From UBA4615 sp044368415 (GTDB lineage: Bacteria; Pseudomonadota; Gammaproteobacteria; Burkholderiales; Burkholderiaceae_E): a stretch of 64,000 bases of DNA. The stretch spans positions 90,637 to 154,636 of the forward strand of contig JBIPLJ010000001.1 in assembly GCA_044368415.1 (NCBI GenBank), read 5' to 3'. A program made the translations under genes and the position numbers. Below are positions 1 to 9,045 of the stretch, in pieces (positions within the stretch are counted from its first letter, which is position 1; every line of letters starts with the position of its first letter). The notes under the pieces were generated by a model, which saw only the letters and a list, made by a program, of their open reading frames with translations, did no database searches and was not told the DNA's origin.

Positions 1-2
1 GC

Positions 3-605
3 ACGCTGCGTAGCGGGCTGCTTGTGCATCCGTCGGTGAGGGCCGCCGACCTGCGCGAGCTGGTGGCCGCCGCGAAGGCGAGCCCCGACGCGTTCAACGC
101 GGCCACGCAGGGCATCGGCACCTACTCGCACCTGGCCGGCGAATGGTTCTCGGCCGCCACCGGCGCGAAGCTGCGCTTCGTGCCGTACAACACCTCGAGC
201 CCGTACGCCGACCTGCTCGCGGGCACGATGCAGCTGATGTTCGACGGCATGCCGGCGGCCATCGGCAACATCCGCGGCGGCAAGCTCCGGGTGCTCGCGC
301 TCACCGGCACCGGCCGGCATCCGTCGCTGCCCGAAGTGCCGACCTTCGCCGAGCTCGGCCTGCCCGACTACCAGCCGATCGCATGGATCGGACTGTTCGC
401 GCCCGCCGGGACACCGGTGGCGATCCAGGAGAAGCTCGCGGCCGCGGTGGCCGCGGGTGCCAAGGCGCCCGACTTCGTCGAGCTCTGGCGCAGCTTCGGC
501 GGGGACCCGGTGGGCAGCACGCCCGCCGAGTTCAAGGCTTTCATCAAGGCCGACCAGGCGCGCTGGAGCGCCGTGGTCAGGCAGGCGGGCGTCAAGCTCG
601 ATTGA
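3..605 (+). CDS. Bug/TctC-family periplasmic solute-binding protein (C-terminal part)
   Basis: The reading frame runs in from the left edge, so only about the last 200 residues are present. The segments GTYSHLAGEWFSAATGAK, a GGKLRVLALTG strand and the PTFAELG turn are typical of the Bug (TctC) family, which binds small carboxylates in the periplasm for tripartite tricarboxylate transporters or acts as an orphan receptor. The signal peptide and N-terminal lobe lie outside the window. Its stop is 16 bp before the next enzyme gene, suggesting one transcript for uptake and breakdown of an organic acid. The substrate cannot be read from the sequence. Confidence 0.85.
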   Translation, partial: TLRSGLLVHPSVRAADLRELVAAAKASPDAFNAATQGIGTYSHLAGEWFSAATGAKLRFVPYNTSSPYADLLAGTMQLMFDGMPAAIGNIRGGKLRVLALTGTGRHPSLPEVPTFAELGLPDYQPIAWIGLFAPAGTPVAIQEKLAAAVAAGAKAPDFVELWRSFGGDPVGSTPAEFKAFIKADQARWSAVVRQAGVKLD

Positions 606-621
606 ACGGAGAACATGAACG

Positions 622-1479
622 ATGAAACTGGCGAGCTTCACCCTGAATGGCCGTCCCGCATGGGGCGTGGTGGTCGACGGCGGCGTGGTCGACGGCGGCG
701 TGGTCGACGCGACCTCGCAATATCCGACGCTCAAGGCCGCGCTCGCGGCTGACGGCGTGGCGCGCATCGCGGCCTGGGCCGCCGGCCGCACGCCCGACGC
801 TGCGCTCGACGCGGTCACGCTGCAGCCGGTGATCCCGGATCCGGGCAAAGTCTGGTGCTGTGGCCTGAACTATGGCGAGCACGTGCGCGAGACCGGCCGG
901 GAACTCACCGAGCAGCCGACCTTCTTCACGCGCTGGGCTGACGCGCAGGTCGGGCACGGGCAGCCGATGCTGTGCCCGCGCGAGTCGATCCAGTTCGACT
1001 ACGAGGGCGAGATCGCAGTGGTGATCGGGCGCGGCGGTCGGCGCATCGCCGAGGCTGACGCCGGTCGGCACATCGCCGGCTACGCCTGCTTCAACGACGG
1101 CAGCGTCCGCGACTGGCAGCGACACACCTCGCAGTTCGCGCCGGGCAAGAACTTCTGGCGCAGCGGCGCGTTCGGCCCGTGGATGGTCACCGCCGACGAG
1201 ATCCCCTTCGGCACCTCGATGACGCTGGTGACGCGCCTGAATGGCGCCGAGATGCAGCGCGCGACCACCGAGATGATGATCCACACGATCGCCAAGCAGA
1301 TCGCGTATGTGTCGACGGTGGCGCCGCTCGAACCGGGCGACGTGATCGTCACCGGCACGCCGGGCGGCGTCGGCGCGCGGCGCACCCCGCCGGTGTGGAT
1401 GAAAACCGGCGACGTGGTGGAGATCGAGATCGATCGGGTGGGCGTGCTGCGCAATTCGATCGCGGCCGACCCGGCCTGA
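622..1479 (+). CDS. Fumarylacetoacetate hydrolase family protein
   Basis: A 285-residue protein of the FAH fold, which hydrolyses, decarboxylates or isomerises beta-dicarbonyl acids in aromatic and organic-acid breakdown. Family signatures are visible: the acidic metal-binding stretch FDYEGEIAVVIG, the DGSVRDWQR segment, the KNFWRSGAFGPW loop and the C-terminal TGTPGGVGARRTPP loop. Only the fold-level function is secure. It lies 16 bp behind the Bug protein gene. The N-terminus contains a short tandem repeat, VVDGG twice followed by VVDAT, from a 15-bp DNA repeat. Confidence 0.88.
   Translation: MKLASFTLNGRPAWGVVVDGGVVDGGVVDATSQYPTLKAALAADGVARIAAWAAGRTPDAALDAVTLQPVIPDPGKVWCCGLNYGEHVRETGRELTEQPTFFTRWADAQVGHGQPMLCPRESIQFDYEGEIAVVIGRGGRRIAEADAGRHIAGYACFNDGSVRDWQRHTSQFAPGKNFWRSGAFGPWMVTADEIPFGTSMTLVTRLNGAEMQRATTEMMIHTIAKQIAYVSTVAPLEPGDVIVTGTPGGVGARRTPPVWMKTGDVVEIEIDRVGVLRNSIAADPA
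670..710 (+). repeat. 15-bp tandem repeat, 2.7 copies, inside the FAH-family gene
   Basis: The unit GTGGTCGACGGCGGC occurs twice in full and once in part, encoding VVDGG-VVDGG-VVDAT. Because the unit is a multiple of three, gain or loss of a copy would keep the frame; it probably arose by replication slippage. Confidence 0.8.
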
Positions 1480-1563
1480 TCGAGCGGGGCGCGCGGCCTG
1501 CGCGATCGCGCGCATCATGAACGCTCCCTCGCGGCGGCGCCGGCGGCCGCGGCGGCGGCCCGC

Positions 1564-2757
1564 TCAGACCAATCCGAGCTCGCGCGGGCGCGCGCCCGGG
1601 AACACCCTGTCCAGGCGCGCGGCGTCGAGCCCATAGAGCCGGGCGAACAGTCCGCCGAGCATCGCCCGGTATTCGTTGAGCACCGGCCAGTCGCGGTCCT
1701 GGTGCAACGTGGCGCGCTCGACGCGCACCTGCTCGCCAGCGATGCGCGCGCCGCGCAGCGCGCCGCCCAGCATCCACCAGACGCTGCCGTGGCCGTGGTC
1801 GGTGCCGCGATTGCCGTTCTCGCGGAAGGTGCGCCCGAACTCGCTCACCACCACCACGACCGTGCGCGACCAGGCCGGCCCCATCTCGTCGGCGACGCCC
1901 GCGAGGCCACGGCCGAGCTCCTCGAGCCGATTGGCGAGCGCGCCCGTCGCGCCGCCCTCGCCGACATGCGTGTCCCAGCCGCCGACGTCGACGAAGCCGA
2001 GCGCGTAGCGCTCGCGCATCAGCCTCGCGATGCGACGCGCCTCCTGCTCGAAGCCGCGTGTGCTCACCGCCTCGCGGTTCGCGGCCTGCATCTCGGCGGA
2101 CATCGCGCTCGCCTGGCGCATCGCGTCGTCGCGCACCGCGAAGCCCTCGGTGACCGTGCGACCGAGCGGTGTCTCGCCGTACATCGCACCGATGATCGCG
2201 CTCTGGCGCGCATCGACCGCCGGCCGCAGCGCAGCCCGCAGCGACAGGTTGGGCACTGGCTGCATGCCGCTGAAGACGATCGGCAGCCGGTCGGTGAAGG
2301 CGATCGAGGCCGGTCCGCCGAGCACCCCGGCGAGCCGGTTTAGGAAGCCCGAGGTCGTGGCGCCGCGGCGCCCCGTCGCCGCGCCGTACTCGATGCCGTC
2401 CTGCGTCTCGAAGTGGCTGCGCGAGGTGTCGGCGGTGCCGGCGTAGGGCACGAAGGCCGCCTGCCCGGCCTCCCACAGCGGGAAGACCGTGTCGCGCAGC
2501 GCCGGGTGCAGCGCCCAGTCCGCGTCGAGCGCGAGGCCGGCGTCGGGGCTGCTGCCGGGCCGCGCGATCGCGATGCTCGGGCGCGACTCGTAGTAGAACG
2601 GGCTCGAGGTCGGCACCAGCAGGTTCGCGGCGTCGTAGCCGCCGCGCAGGAACACGAGCAGCAGTTTCGCGTCGGCGCCGGGCGCGGCGAGCACACCGCC
2701 GGCGCTGGCGGCGACGGGCGCGGCGAATGCGGCGCGGAGCAGGTGGCGACGGTTCAT
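1564..2757 (-). CDS. DUF1501 domain protein, Tat-exported
   Basis: A 397-residue protein of the DUF1501 family, which has a sulfatase/alkaline-phosphatase-like fold. The N-terminus NRRHLLRAAFAAPVAAS has a twin-arginine pair and hydrophobic stretch, so export by Tat is likely. Family features include FLRGGYDAANLLVP, the SHFETQDGIEYG motif, VVVSEFGRTFRENGNRGTDHG and a GWDTH segment. I take the ATG in front of NRRHLL; the frame stays open about 100 residues upstream, but that part is Pro/Arg-rich shadow of the neighbour. It follows the DUF1800 gene by 31 bp, the usual partnership. The biochemical role is unknown. Confidence 0.88.
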   Translation of the reverse strand: MNRRHLLRAAFAAPVAASAGGVLAAPGADAKLLLVFLRGGYDAANLLVPTSSPFYYESRPSIAIARPGSSPDAGLALDADWALHPALRDTVFPLWEAGQAAFVPYAGTADTSRSHFETQDGIEYGAATGRRGATTSGFLNRLAGVLGGPASIAFTDRLPIVFSGMQPVPNLSLRAALRPAVDARQSAIIGAMYGETPLGRTVTEGFAVRDDAMRQASAMSAEMQAANREAVSTRGFEQEARRIARLMRERYALGFVDVGGWDTHVGEGGATGALANRLEELGRGLAGVADEMGPAWSRTVVVVVSEFGRTFRENGNRGTDHGHGSVWWMLGGALRGARIAGEQVRVERATLHQDRDWPVLNEYRAMLGGLFARLYGLDAARLDRVFPGARPRELGLV

Positions 2758-2788
2758 GGTGGGACTCTCGGGTCGGTGGGCGCCCAAG

Positions 2789-4507
2789 CTAGCGGCGCAT
2801 GAATTCTGGGGAGGACAGCAGGAAGGCGTTCCATTCCTGCGGTGACGTCGCCTGCTCGAGCGCACGACGCGTGGGGGGCGCGATCCGGTCGCGGGTCGAG
2901 CGGTCCCAGACGATGTTGGCGAGGGCGGGCATGGGGGGGCGCTCGGCGGGGGCCAGGGCTGCGGCTGGGGCTGGGGCTGGGGCGGCCGCGGCGGGCGCAG
3001 GTGCCTCGCCCCGAAACAGCGCCGGTGTGCCCGAGCCGATCGCACGCGCAATCTCGAAGCGCGCGGTCAACTGGCCCGAGCCCGACCAGGCGGCCTCGTC
3101 GAGCGGATAGCCGTCAGGTGTCTGGCGGCCGTACAGGGGCTGGCCGAGGCGCGCGATCCAGCCGAGCATCGGCGCGGCGTCGACCACCGGGCGCTCGTCG
3201 TACGCCAGGCGCACCGCCGACACGACGTAGTGCACCGGGTCCTTGAACTTGGTGCCGAGCGACGCGCGGAACGCGGGCGCCGCGAACAGCGTCTCGAGCA
3301 CCGCGGCGATGTCGCCGTCGCTGCGTATGAAGACCGACGCGAGTCGCCCGACTAGCGCCGGATCGGGCTCGTCAGCGACCAGGAAACGCGCGAGCCGACG
3401 GCAGACGTGGGTCGCGGTCGACGGATGCCGGGCCAGCAGGTCCAGCACCTCGTCGAGCTCGGCCAGCCCGCGGCCGGCGATCGGGCGCCCGAGCACGCGC
3501 TTATCGCCGAAGTCGTGGCGGTTCGGGTTGAACTCGAAGCCGCCGTCTCGCAGGTAGGCGGACTGCAGTGCGGGGCGCAGGCGCGGACCGGTGTCGCCGA
3601 AGTTCACGCCCGCGCCGGTGAGCACGCGTGCGAGCTCTTGCACGTCGGCCTGCGTGTAGCCGCCGTCGACGCCGAGCGTATGCAGCTCGAGCAGCTCGCG
3701 GGCGTGGTTCTCGTTGAGTCGGCCCGCCGCATTCTGATCGTTGTCCAGGTAGCGCAGCATCGCCGGATGGCGGGTGGCCGCGCCGAGCAGGTCACGGAAA
3801 CGTCCGAGCGCATGCGGGCGGATCGCGCGGTCCTCGTAGTCGCCGACCATCGCGCGCAGGTTCGACTTGCCCTGGAACACGTTGAAGTGGTTCGTCCAGA
3901 ACCAGGTCATCTGCTCGCGCAGCTGCTCGGGGGAATGGAGGGCGAGCAGCAGCGAGCGCGACGCGGCCTCACGCGCGAGCAGCGTGAGCGACTGCTGGTA
4001 GGCCTGGCGCGCGGCGGATTTTGCCGCGTCATCGGCGAGCGCGTCGGCGGCGCGGCGCTGCCGCTCGAGCTCGGGCACGAGCTCAGTCAGCGGGCGCTGC
4101 GAGATCGTCATGGCGGCGATCCGCGCGGCCACCTCCTCGGGCAGCGTCGCGGCCCTGCGCGCCGGACGCAGCTGCGCGGCGAACCAGCGCGGCTCGCCCA
4201 TCTGCGCGAGACGGCGCAGCGACGAGGGCGACGCGCCCCAGGTGATGCGGTCGAGCAGCAGCGCGGCATCGGCGGCGACGGCGGGCATCGGCGCGTCGCG
4301 GGGAACCGGGGCAGACGCGGCACGCCGCAGCGGCCCGGTGACCGGCGACGTACCCGACACGGCGGGCGGCGCAGGGGGCGGTGCGGGCGATGCACAGCCC
4401 GCAGCCGCGAGCGGCAGGAGCGCCGCGGCACTCACGAAGCGCCGTCGCGAGGCGCCCGTGAACGGCGCCGCGCGGTGGGTCGTGGGTCGGGTGGCAAGTC
4501 GCGTCAT
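2789..4507 (-). CDS. DUF1800 domain protein, Tat signal with lipobox
   Basis: A 572-residue DUF1800 protein. The N-terminus SRRRFVSAAALLPLAAAGC combines a twin-arginine signal with a lipobox ending in Cys, so it is probably an exported lipoprotein. Core motifs include MTWFWTNHFNVFQGK, the NENHARELLELHTLGVDGGY helix region and LGRPIAGRGLAELDEVLD. An Ala/Pro-rich low-complexity stretch from a repeated GGCTGG DNA tract around 2955-2990 separates the core from the C-terminal tail. It precedes the DUF1501 gene on the same strand. Function unknown. Confidence 0.87.
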   Translation of the reverse strand: MTRLATRPTTHRAAPFTGASRRRFVSAAALLPLAAAGCASPAPPPAPPAVSGTSPVTGPLRRAASAPVPRDAPMPAVAADAALLLDRITWGASPSSLRRLAQMGEPRWFAAQLRPARRAATLPEEVAARIAAMTISQRPLTELVPELERQRRAADALADDAAKSAARQAYQQSLTLLAREAASRSLLLALHSPEQLREQMTWFWTNHFNVFQGKSNLRAMVGDYEDRAIRPHALGRFRDLLGAATRHPAMLRYLDNDQNAAGRLNENHARELLELHTLGVDGGYTQADVQELARVLTGAGVNFGDTGPRLRPALQSAYLRDGGFEFNPNRHDFGDKRVLGRPIAGRGLAELDEVLDLLARHPSTATHVCRRLARFLVADEPDPALVGRLASVFIRSDGDIAAVLETLFAAPAFRASLGTKFKDPVHYVVSAVRLAYDERPVVDAAPMLGWIARLGQPLYGRQTPDGYPLDEAAWSGSGQLTARFEIARAIGSGTPALFRGEAPAPAAAAPAPAPAAALAPAERPPMPALANIVWDRSTRDRIAPPTRRALEQATSPQEWNAFLLSSPEFMRR

Positions 4508-4582
4508 GACCCGGAGATCCTACGCCCGGCACCGGCGCGGCGGGCTCGCATGTCACCGCGCGCCCGCCGGGCTGACCACCGG

Positions 4583-7500
4583 TTACCGGGACAGGGGGTC
4601 GCTCGCAGCCGCGACCACGGGCGGATCGATGTGACGCCCGCGCCGCATCAACCGCCGCCCGATGCGCTCGACATCGTCGACGTAAGTGAACACCGCGGGC
4701 ACCACCAGTAGCGACAGCAGCGTCGAGGTCACCAGCCCGCCGATCACTGCGATCGCCATCGGTGCGCGAAAGCTCGGGTCGCCTGCAAAGCCCAAAGCGA
4801 TGGGCAGCATACCCGCGCCCATTGCGATCGTTGTCATCACGATCGGGCGCGCACGCTTGTGGCAAGCGTCGACCAGCGCATCGAAGCGGCTCATGCCCTC
4901 GCGCCGCGCGACGATCGCGTACTCGACCAACAGGATCGAGTTCTTCGTCACGATGCCCATCAGCATCAGCAGGCCGATCAGCGAAGGCATCGAGAAGCTC
5001 TTGCCGGTCGCGAGCAGCAGCACGAAGGCGCCGCCGATCGACAGCGGCAGCGCCGCGAGGATGGTCAGCGGCTGCAGGAAGTCCTTGAAGAGCAGCACCA
5101 GCACCATGTAGATGCAGAGTACGCCGATGCCCATCGCAAGCGCGAAGCTGCCGAACAGCGCCTGCATCTCCTGCGCGTCGCCCTGCTCGGCGATCCGCAC
5201 GCCGGGCGGCAGGTTGCCGAGCGAGGGCAGCTTCATCGCTGCCTCGTAGACCTCGCCGAGCTGGCGGCCGGCGAGCTCGACATCGAGCGTGACGTTGCGG
5301 CTGCGGTTGAGCCGGTCGATCTGCGCCGGGCCGCTGTCGATGCCGACCGACGCGACGTTGCCGAGCATCACCGGGCCGTTGCGCCCAGGCACCGTGAGGC
5401 GCTCGATCGCGGCGAGGTCGGCGCGCACCGTGTCGGGCAGCTTCACGCGGATCGGCACCTGGCGCTCGGACAGATTGAGCTTGGGCAAGCCGACGTCGTA
5501 GTCCCCGGCGGTCGCCACGCGCACGGTCTCGGCGATGCCGGAGGCGGTCACGCCGAGGTCGGCGGCGCGAGCGAAGTCGGGCCGCACGATGATCTCGGGC
5601 CGCACGAGGCTCGCCGAGGAACTCACGTTGCCGATATCGGGAATCGTCCGCAGATCACGCTCGACGTCGCGCGCGGCGACGGCGAGCGCCGCCGGGTCCT
5701 CACTGCGCAGCACCAGCTGCATCTTCACGCCGGTGTCCTGCGGGCCGACCGTCAGGCGCACGCCGGGCACGTCGGCGAGCCGCGCGCGGATCGATGCCTC
5801 GATCGTCTGCTGCGTGCCCGGACGCTCGCTGCGGTGCGCGAGCACGACCGTCATCACCGCCTTGCGCGCCTCGGGCGCAGCGCCCAGCGCGAACACGTCG
5901 CCGGAGGCGCCGCCGCCGATCGAGCTGAAGACCCGCTTGACCTCGGGCACGCCGGCCAGCAGCGTGCGCACGCGCTCGGCCGCGTCGAGCGTCTCCTGCA
6001 ACGTACTGCCCGGCGGCAGCTCGACGCTGACCAGGGTCTGCGCACGGTCGGCCGGCGGCACGAAGCCGGTGGGCAGCAGCGGCACCAGCGCGATCGAGCC
6101 CACGAAGAACGCGAACGACAGCAGCGCGGTGATCAGCCGGTGACGCAGGCACCAGCGAACCATCCGCAGGTAGGTGCGCATCACGAAGCCATCGTTCGAC
6201 TCGTCGATCGGCGAGACGGCGGCGGGGCCGATCGCGTTCGCATGGGCAGTCGTCGCGACGGACGCCGCCGTACGGGCCGATTCGAGCAGCGGTCCGCTCG
6301 CCGCATCCACCGGTGCGCCGCCGCTCGCCGCAGCACGCGCGCGCGCCACCTTCGGCTTGAGCATGTACGCCGCCATCATCGGCGTAAGCAGCCGCGCGAC
6401 CACCAACGACGCGAGAATCGCGAGCACCGCCGTCCAGCCGAACTGCTTGAAGAACTTGCCCGGGATGCCGGCCATGAATGCAGTGGGCAGGAACACCGCC
6501 ACCAGCGCGAAGGTCGTCGCCACCACCGCCAGGCCGATCTCGTCGGCTGCCTCCATCGCCGCCTGGTAGGGGCTCTTGCCCATGTGCAGGTGGCGCTCGA
6601 TGTTCTCGATCTCGACGATCGCGTCGTCGACCAGGATGCCGACCACCAGCGCCATCGACAGCAGCGTCACGGTGTTCAGCGTGAAGCCGAACAGGTGGAT
6701 GCCGAGGAATGCGGGGATCACCGACAGCGGCAGCGCGGCGGCGCTGATCAGCGTGGCGCGCCAGTCACGCAGGAACGCCCACACCACGATCACCGCGAGC
6801 AGTCCGCCCTCGTAGAGCAGGTGCATCGATGCGTCGAAGTCTTCACGCACGGGCGCTGCGTTGTCGATCGCCTTGGTGAACGTGACGTTCGGATGCGAGG
6901 CGGCGAGCTCCTCGACCGCGGCCTGCACGCCATCGGCGATCGCCAGCTCGCCCGCGCCGCGGGTGCGCATGATCTCGACGGCGACCACCGGCCGGCCGTC
7001 GAGCAGCGCAAGCGCGCGGCGCTCGGCGATGGTGTCGGTGACGCTGGCGACCTGCCCGAGCCGGATGCGCCGGCCGTCGCCCATCGGTAGCTCGATCCGC
7101 TCGAGCTCGGCGGCGCTCGAGACGGTGGCGATGGTGCGCACCGCCTGCTCGGCGCCGCCCACGTCGCCGCGGCCGCCCGGTGCCTCCTGCTGCACGAGCT
7201 TGAGCCGGCGCGAGACGTCGATGGCCGAGACATCGAGCGCCGCCATCCGTGCCGCGTCGAGTTCGATACGCACCTCGCGCGTCACGCCGCCCAGACGCTT
7301 GACCTGGCCCACGCCCTGCACGTTGAGCAGACGCTTGGAGACGGTGTTGTCGACGAACCAGGACAACGCCTCCTCGTCGATCTTGCTGCTGGCCACCGTG
7401 TAAGTGACCACCGGCCGGCCGGCGGTCGTGGCCTTGGAGACCGCCGGATCGCGCAGGTCCGCGGGCAGGTCGGCGCGTACGCGGCTGATCGCGTCACGGA

Positions 7501-7822
7501 CCTCGTTGACTGCATCCGAGGCGTTCTTCTCGAGGACGAACTCGATCGTCAGGCTGACCTGGCCGTCGAGGATCTTCGTGTAGAGGTTCTTCACGCCCTG
7601 CAGCGTGGCGACTGAGTTCTCGAGCTTGCGCGCCACCTCGGTCTCGAGCTGCGCGGGTGCGGCACCCGGCAGGCTCGCATCGACGGTGACGATCGGCAGC
7701 TCGATATCGGGAAAGTCCTGCACGCCCATCGCGCGAAAGCTCAGCAGCCCCGCGAGCGTGAGCAGGATGAAGAGCAGGACCGCCGGAATCGGATTGCGGA
7801 TCGACAGCGACGAGAAGTTCAC
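4583..7822 (-). CDS. RND efflux pump inner-membrane permease
   Basis: A roughly 1079-residue AcrB/MexB-like permease of the hydrophobe/amphiphile RND class; with the adaptor and outer-membrane channel it would export drugs or hydrophobic compounds using proton flow. The TM4 acidic pair is visible in VGILVDDAIVEIENI and the TM10 lysine in GIVTKNSILLVEY. The GTG start at 7822 overlaps the adaptor stop by 4 bp (GTGA), showing translational coupling. An Ala-rich insertion of about 50 residues sits in the cytoplasmic loop between the two halves, which is longer than usual. Confidence 0.9.
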   Translation of the reverse strand: MNFSSLSIRNPIPAVLLFILLTLAGLLSFRAMGVQDFPDIELPIVTVDASLPGAAPAQLETEVARKLENSVATLQGVKNLYTKILDGQVSLTIEFVLEKNASDAVNEVRDAISRVRADLPADLRDPAVSKATTAGRPVVTYTVASSKIDEEALSWFVDNTVSKRLLNVQGVGQVKRLGGVTREVRIELDAARMAALDVSAIDVSRRLKLVQQEAPGGRGDVGGAEQAVRTIATVSSAAELERIELPMGDGRRIRLGQVASVTDTIAERRALALLDGRPVVAVEIMRTRGAGELAIADGVQAAVEELAASHPNVTFTKAIDNAAPVREDFDASMHLLYEGGLLAVIVVWAFLRDWRATLISAAALPLSVIPAFLGIHLFGFTLNTVTLLSMALVVGILVDDAIVEIENIERHLHMGKSPYQAAMEAADEIGLAVVATTFALVAVFLPTAFMAGIPGKFFKQFGWTAVLAILASLVVARLLTPMMAAYMLKPKVARARAAASGGAPVDAASGPLLESARTAASVATTAHANAIGPAAVSPIDESNDGFVMRTYLRMVRWCLRHRLITALLSFAFFVGSIALVPLLPTGFVPPADRAQTLVSVELPPGSTLQETLDAAERVRTLLAGVPEVKRVFSSIGGGASGDVFALGAAPEARKAVMTVVLAHRSERPGTQQTIEASIRARLADVPGVRLTVGPQDTGVKMQLVLRSEDPAALAVAARDVERDLRTIPDIGNVSSSASLVRPEIIVRPDFARAADLGVTASGIAETVRVATAGDYDVGLPKLNLSERQVPIRVKLPDTVRADLAAIERLTVPGRNGPVMLGNVASVGIDSGPAQIDRLNRSRNVTLDVELAGRQLGEVYEAAMKLPSLGNLPPGVRIAEQGDAQEMQALFGSFALAMGIGVLCIYMVLVLLFKDFLQPLTILAALPLSIGGAFVLLLATGKSFSMPSLIGLLMLMGIVTKNSILLVEYAIVARREGMSRFDALVDACHKRARPIVMTTIAMGAGMLPIALGFAGDPSFRAPMAIAVIGGLVTSTLLSLLVVPAVFTYVDDVERIGRRLMRRGRHIDPPVVAAASDPLSR

Positions 7823-9045
7823 TTCGTGCCTCCAGCGGCGACGTCGACAACCTGCACCACGTCGCCGTCGGTGAGGAAGCCCGCGCCACGCGCGACGAGC
7901 GCGGCCTCGGGCTGCAGGCCCTCGAGCACCTCGACGCGCTCGCCGTCGCGCCGGCCGGTGCGCACTTTTTGCTGGACGGCGCGCCCACCCTCGACGCGGA
8001 ACACATACGAGAAGCCGTCGCGTAGAACGATCGACTGCTGCGGCACGACCAGTGCCGTGCTGCCGCCGAGCCGGAACTCGCCGCGGGCGAACATGCCAGC
8101 GCGCGCCGCGCTGCCCGCGGGCAGATCGACGTAGACAAGCGCGTTGCGTGTCTGCGCGTCGACCACCGGTCCGATGGTGCGCACCGTGCCCGAGATCTCG
8201 CCGCCGGAGGCCGGCAGCACGCGCACGGCCTGCTTCGGTTCGAGCCGCGCGAGCTCGGTCGCGGTGACCTCGGCGCGCCACTCGAGGCGGTTGCCGCGGA
8301 CCAACCGGAAGAGCTCCTGACCCGCGGGCACCACCGCGCCGACCGTGGCCGCGCGCGCGGAAATCACGCCGTCATCGGGTGCCAGCACCTGCGTCATCCG
8401 CAGCCGCAGGTCCTGCGACTGCAGCTGCGCCTGCGCCGACTGCACACGGGCCTGCGCCGACGCGAGCCGAGCCTGCGCAGTCTGCGCGGCGGTCTGATAC
8501 TGCGCGATCTGCTGCGCGGAGAGCGCGCCGCTAGACTCGACCTGCCGCGCACGCTCGGCGTTGGACTGCGCCTCCGCAGCCGAGGCCTGCGCCTCGCCGA
8601 CCGCGGCGCGCGCCTCGGCGAGCGCCGCCTGCGCGTTCGCGACGTCGGCACGCACGGTGTCGGCTGCGAAGACGGCGAGCACCTGCCCGCGCTTCACCGT
8701 GTCACCCACCTGCGCGCGGACCTCGGCGATCCGCAGCCCGTTGACCTCGGCGCCCACCGAGGCCTCCTGCCAGGCGGCGACGCTGCCGTTGGCCGACAGC
8801 GTGTCGGCGAGCTCGGCCCGCTCGGGGCGCACGACGGTGACGACGAGGGCGGGGCGGGGGGCGGACTTTCCGGTGGCGGTGGGCGCGGTTGGGGGCGCGG
8901 TTGCGGGCGCCGCTGCAGGCGCGGCACCGGTCGCTGGCGCCGATTCGCGGGCACCACAGGCGGCCAGCACCAGCGCAGCGGTGAGTAGTGCGGCCAGTGC
9001 CGTCGGGTTGTGGCCGGCGGGCCGCATCGTCGAGTTGCGCGTCAT
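7819..9045 (-). CDS. RND efflux periplasmic adaptor subunit (membrane fusion protein)
   Basis: A 408-residue adaptor bridging the RND permease and the outer-membrane channel. It has a lipoprotein signal ending VLAACGARESA, an Ala/Pro/Thr linker, a biotinyl-lipoyl-like half motif (EVNGLRIAEVRAQVGDTVKRG), a long Ala/Gln coiled-coil hairpin rich in AQAAL and QSAQAQL repeats, then beta-barrel and membrane-proximal domains. I chose the ATG at 9045 because it overlaps the stop of the upstream channel gene as ATGA; a longer frame starting 30 bases earlier is less likely. Confidence 0.9.
   Translation of the reverse strand: MTRNSTMRPAGHNPTALAALLTAALVLAACGARESAPATGAAPAAAPATAPPTAPTATGKSAPRPALVVTVVRPERAELADTLSANGSVAAWQEASVGAEVNGLRIAEVRAQVGDTVKRGQVLAVFAADTVRADVANAQAALAEARAAVGEAQASAAEAQSNAERARQVESSGALSAQQIAQYQTAAQTAQARLASAQARVQSAQAQLQSQDLRLRMTQVLAPDDGVISARAATVGAVVPAGQELFRLVRGNRLEWRAEVTATELARLEPKQAVRVLPASGGEISGTVRTIGPVVDAQTRNALVYVDLPAGSAARAGMFARGEFRLGGSTALVVPQQSIVLRDGFSYVFRVEGGRAVQQKVRTGRRDGERVEVLEGLQPEAALVARGAGFLTDGDVVQVVDVAAGGTK

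Noticed and set aside
4859..7090. Plus-strand open frame of 743 codons antisense to the RND permease
   Set aside because: Shadow frame with no recognisable domain and coding bias opposite to the real gene.
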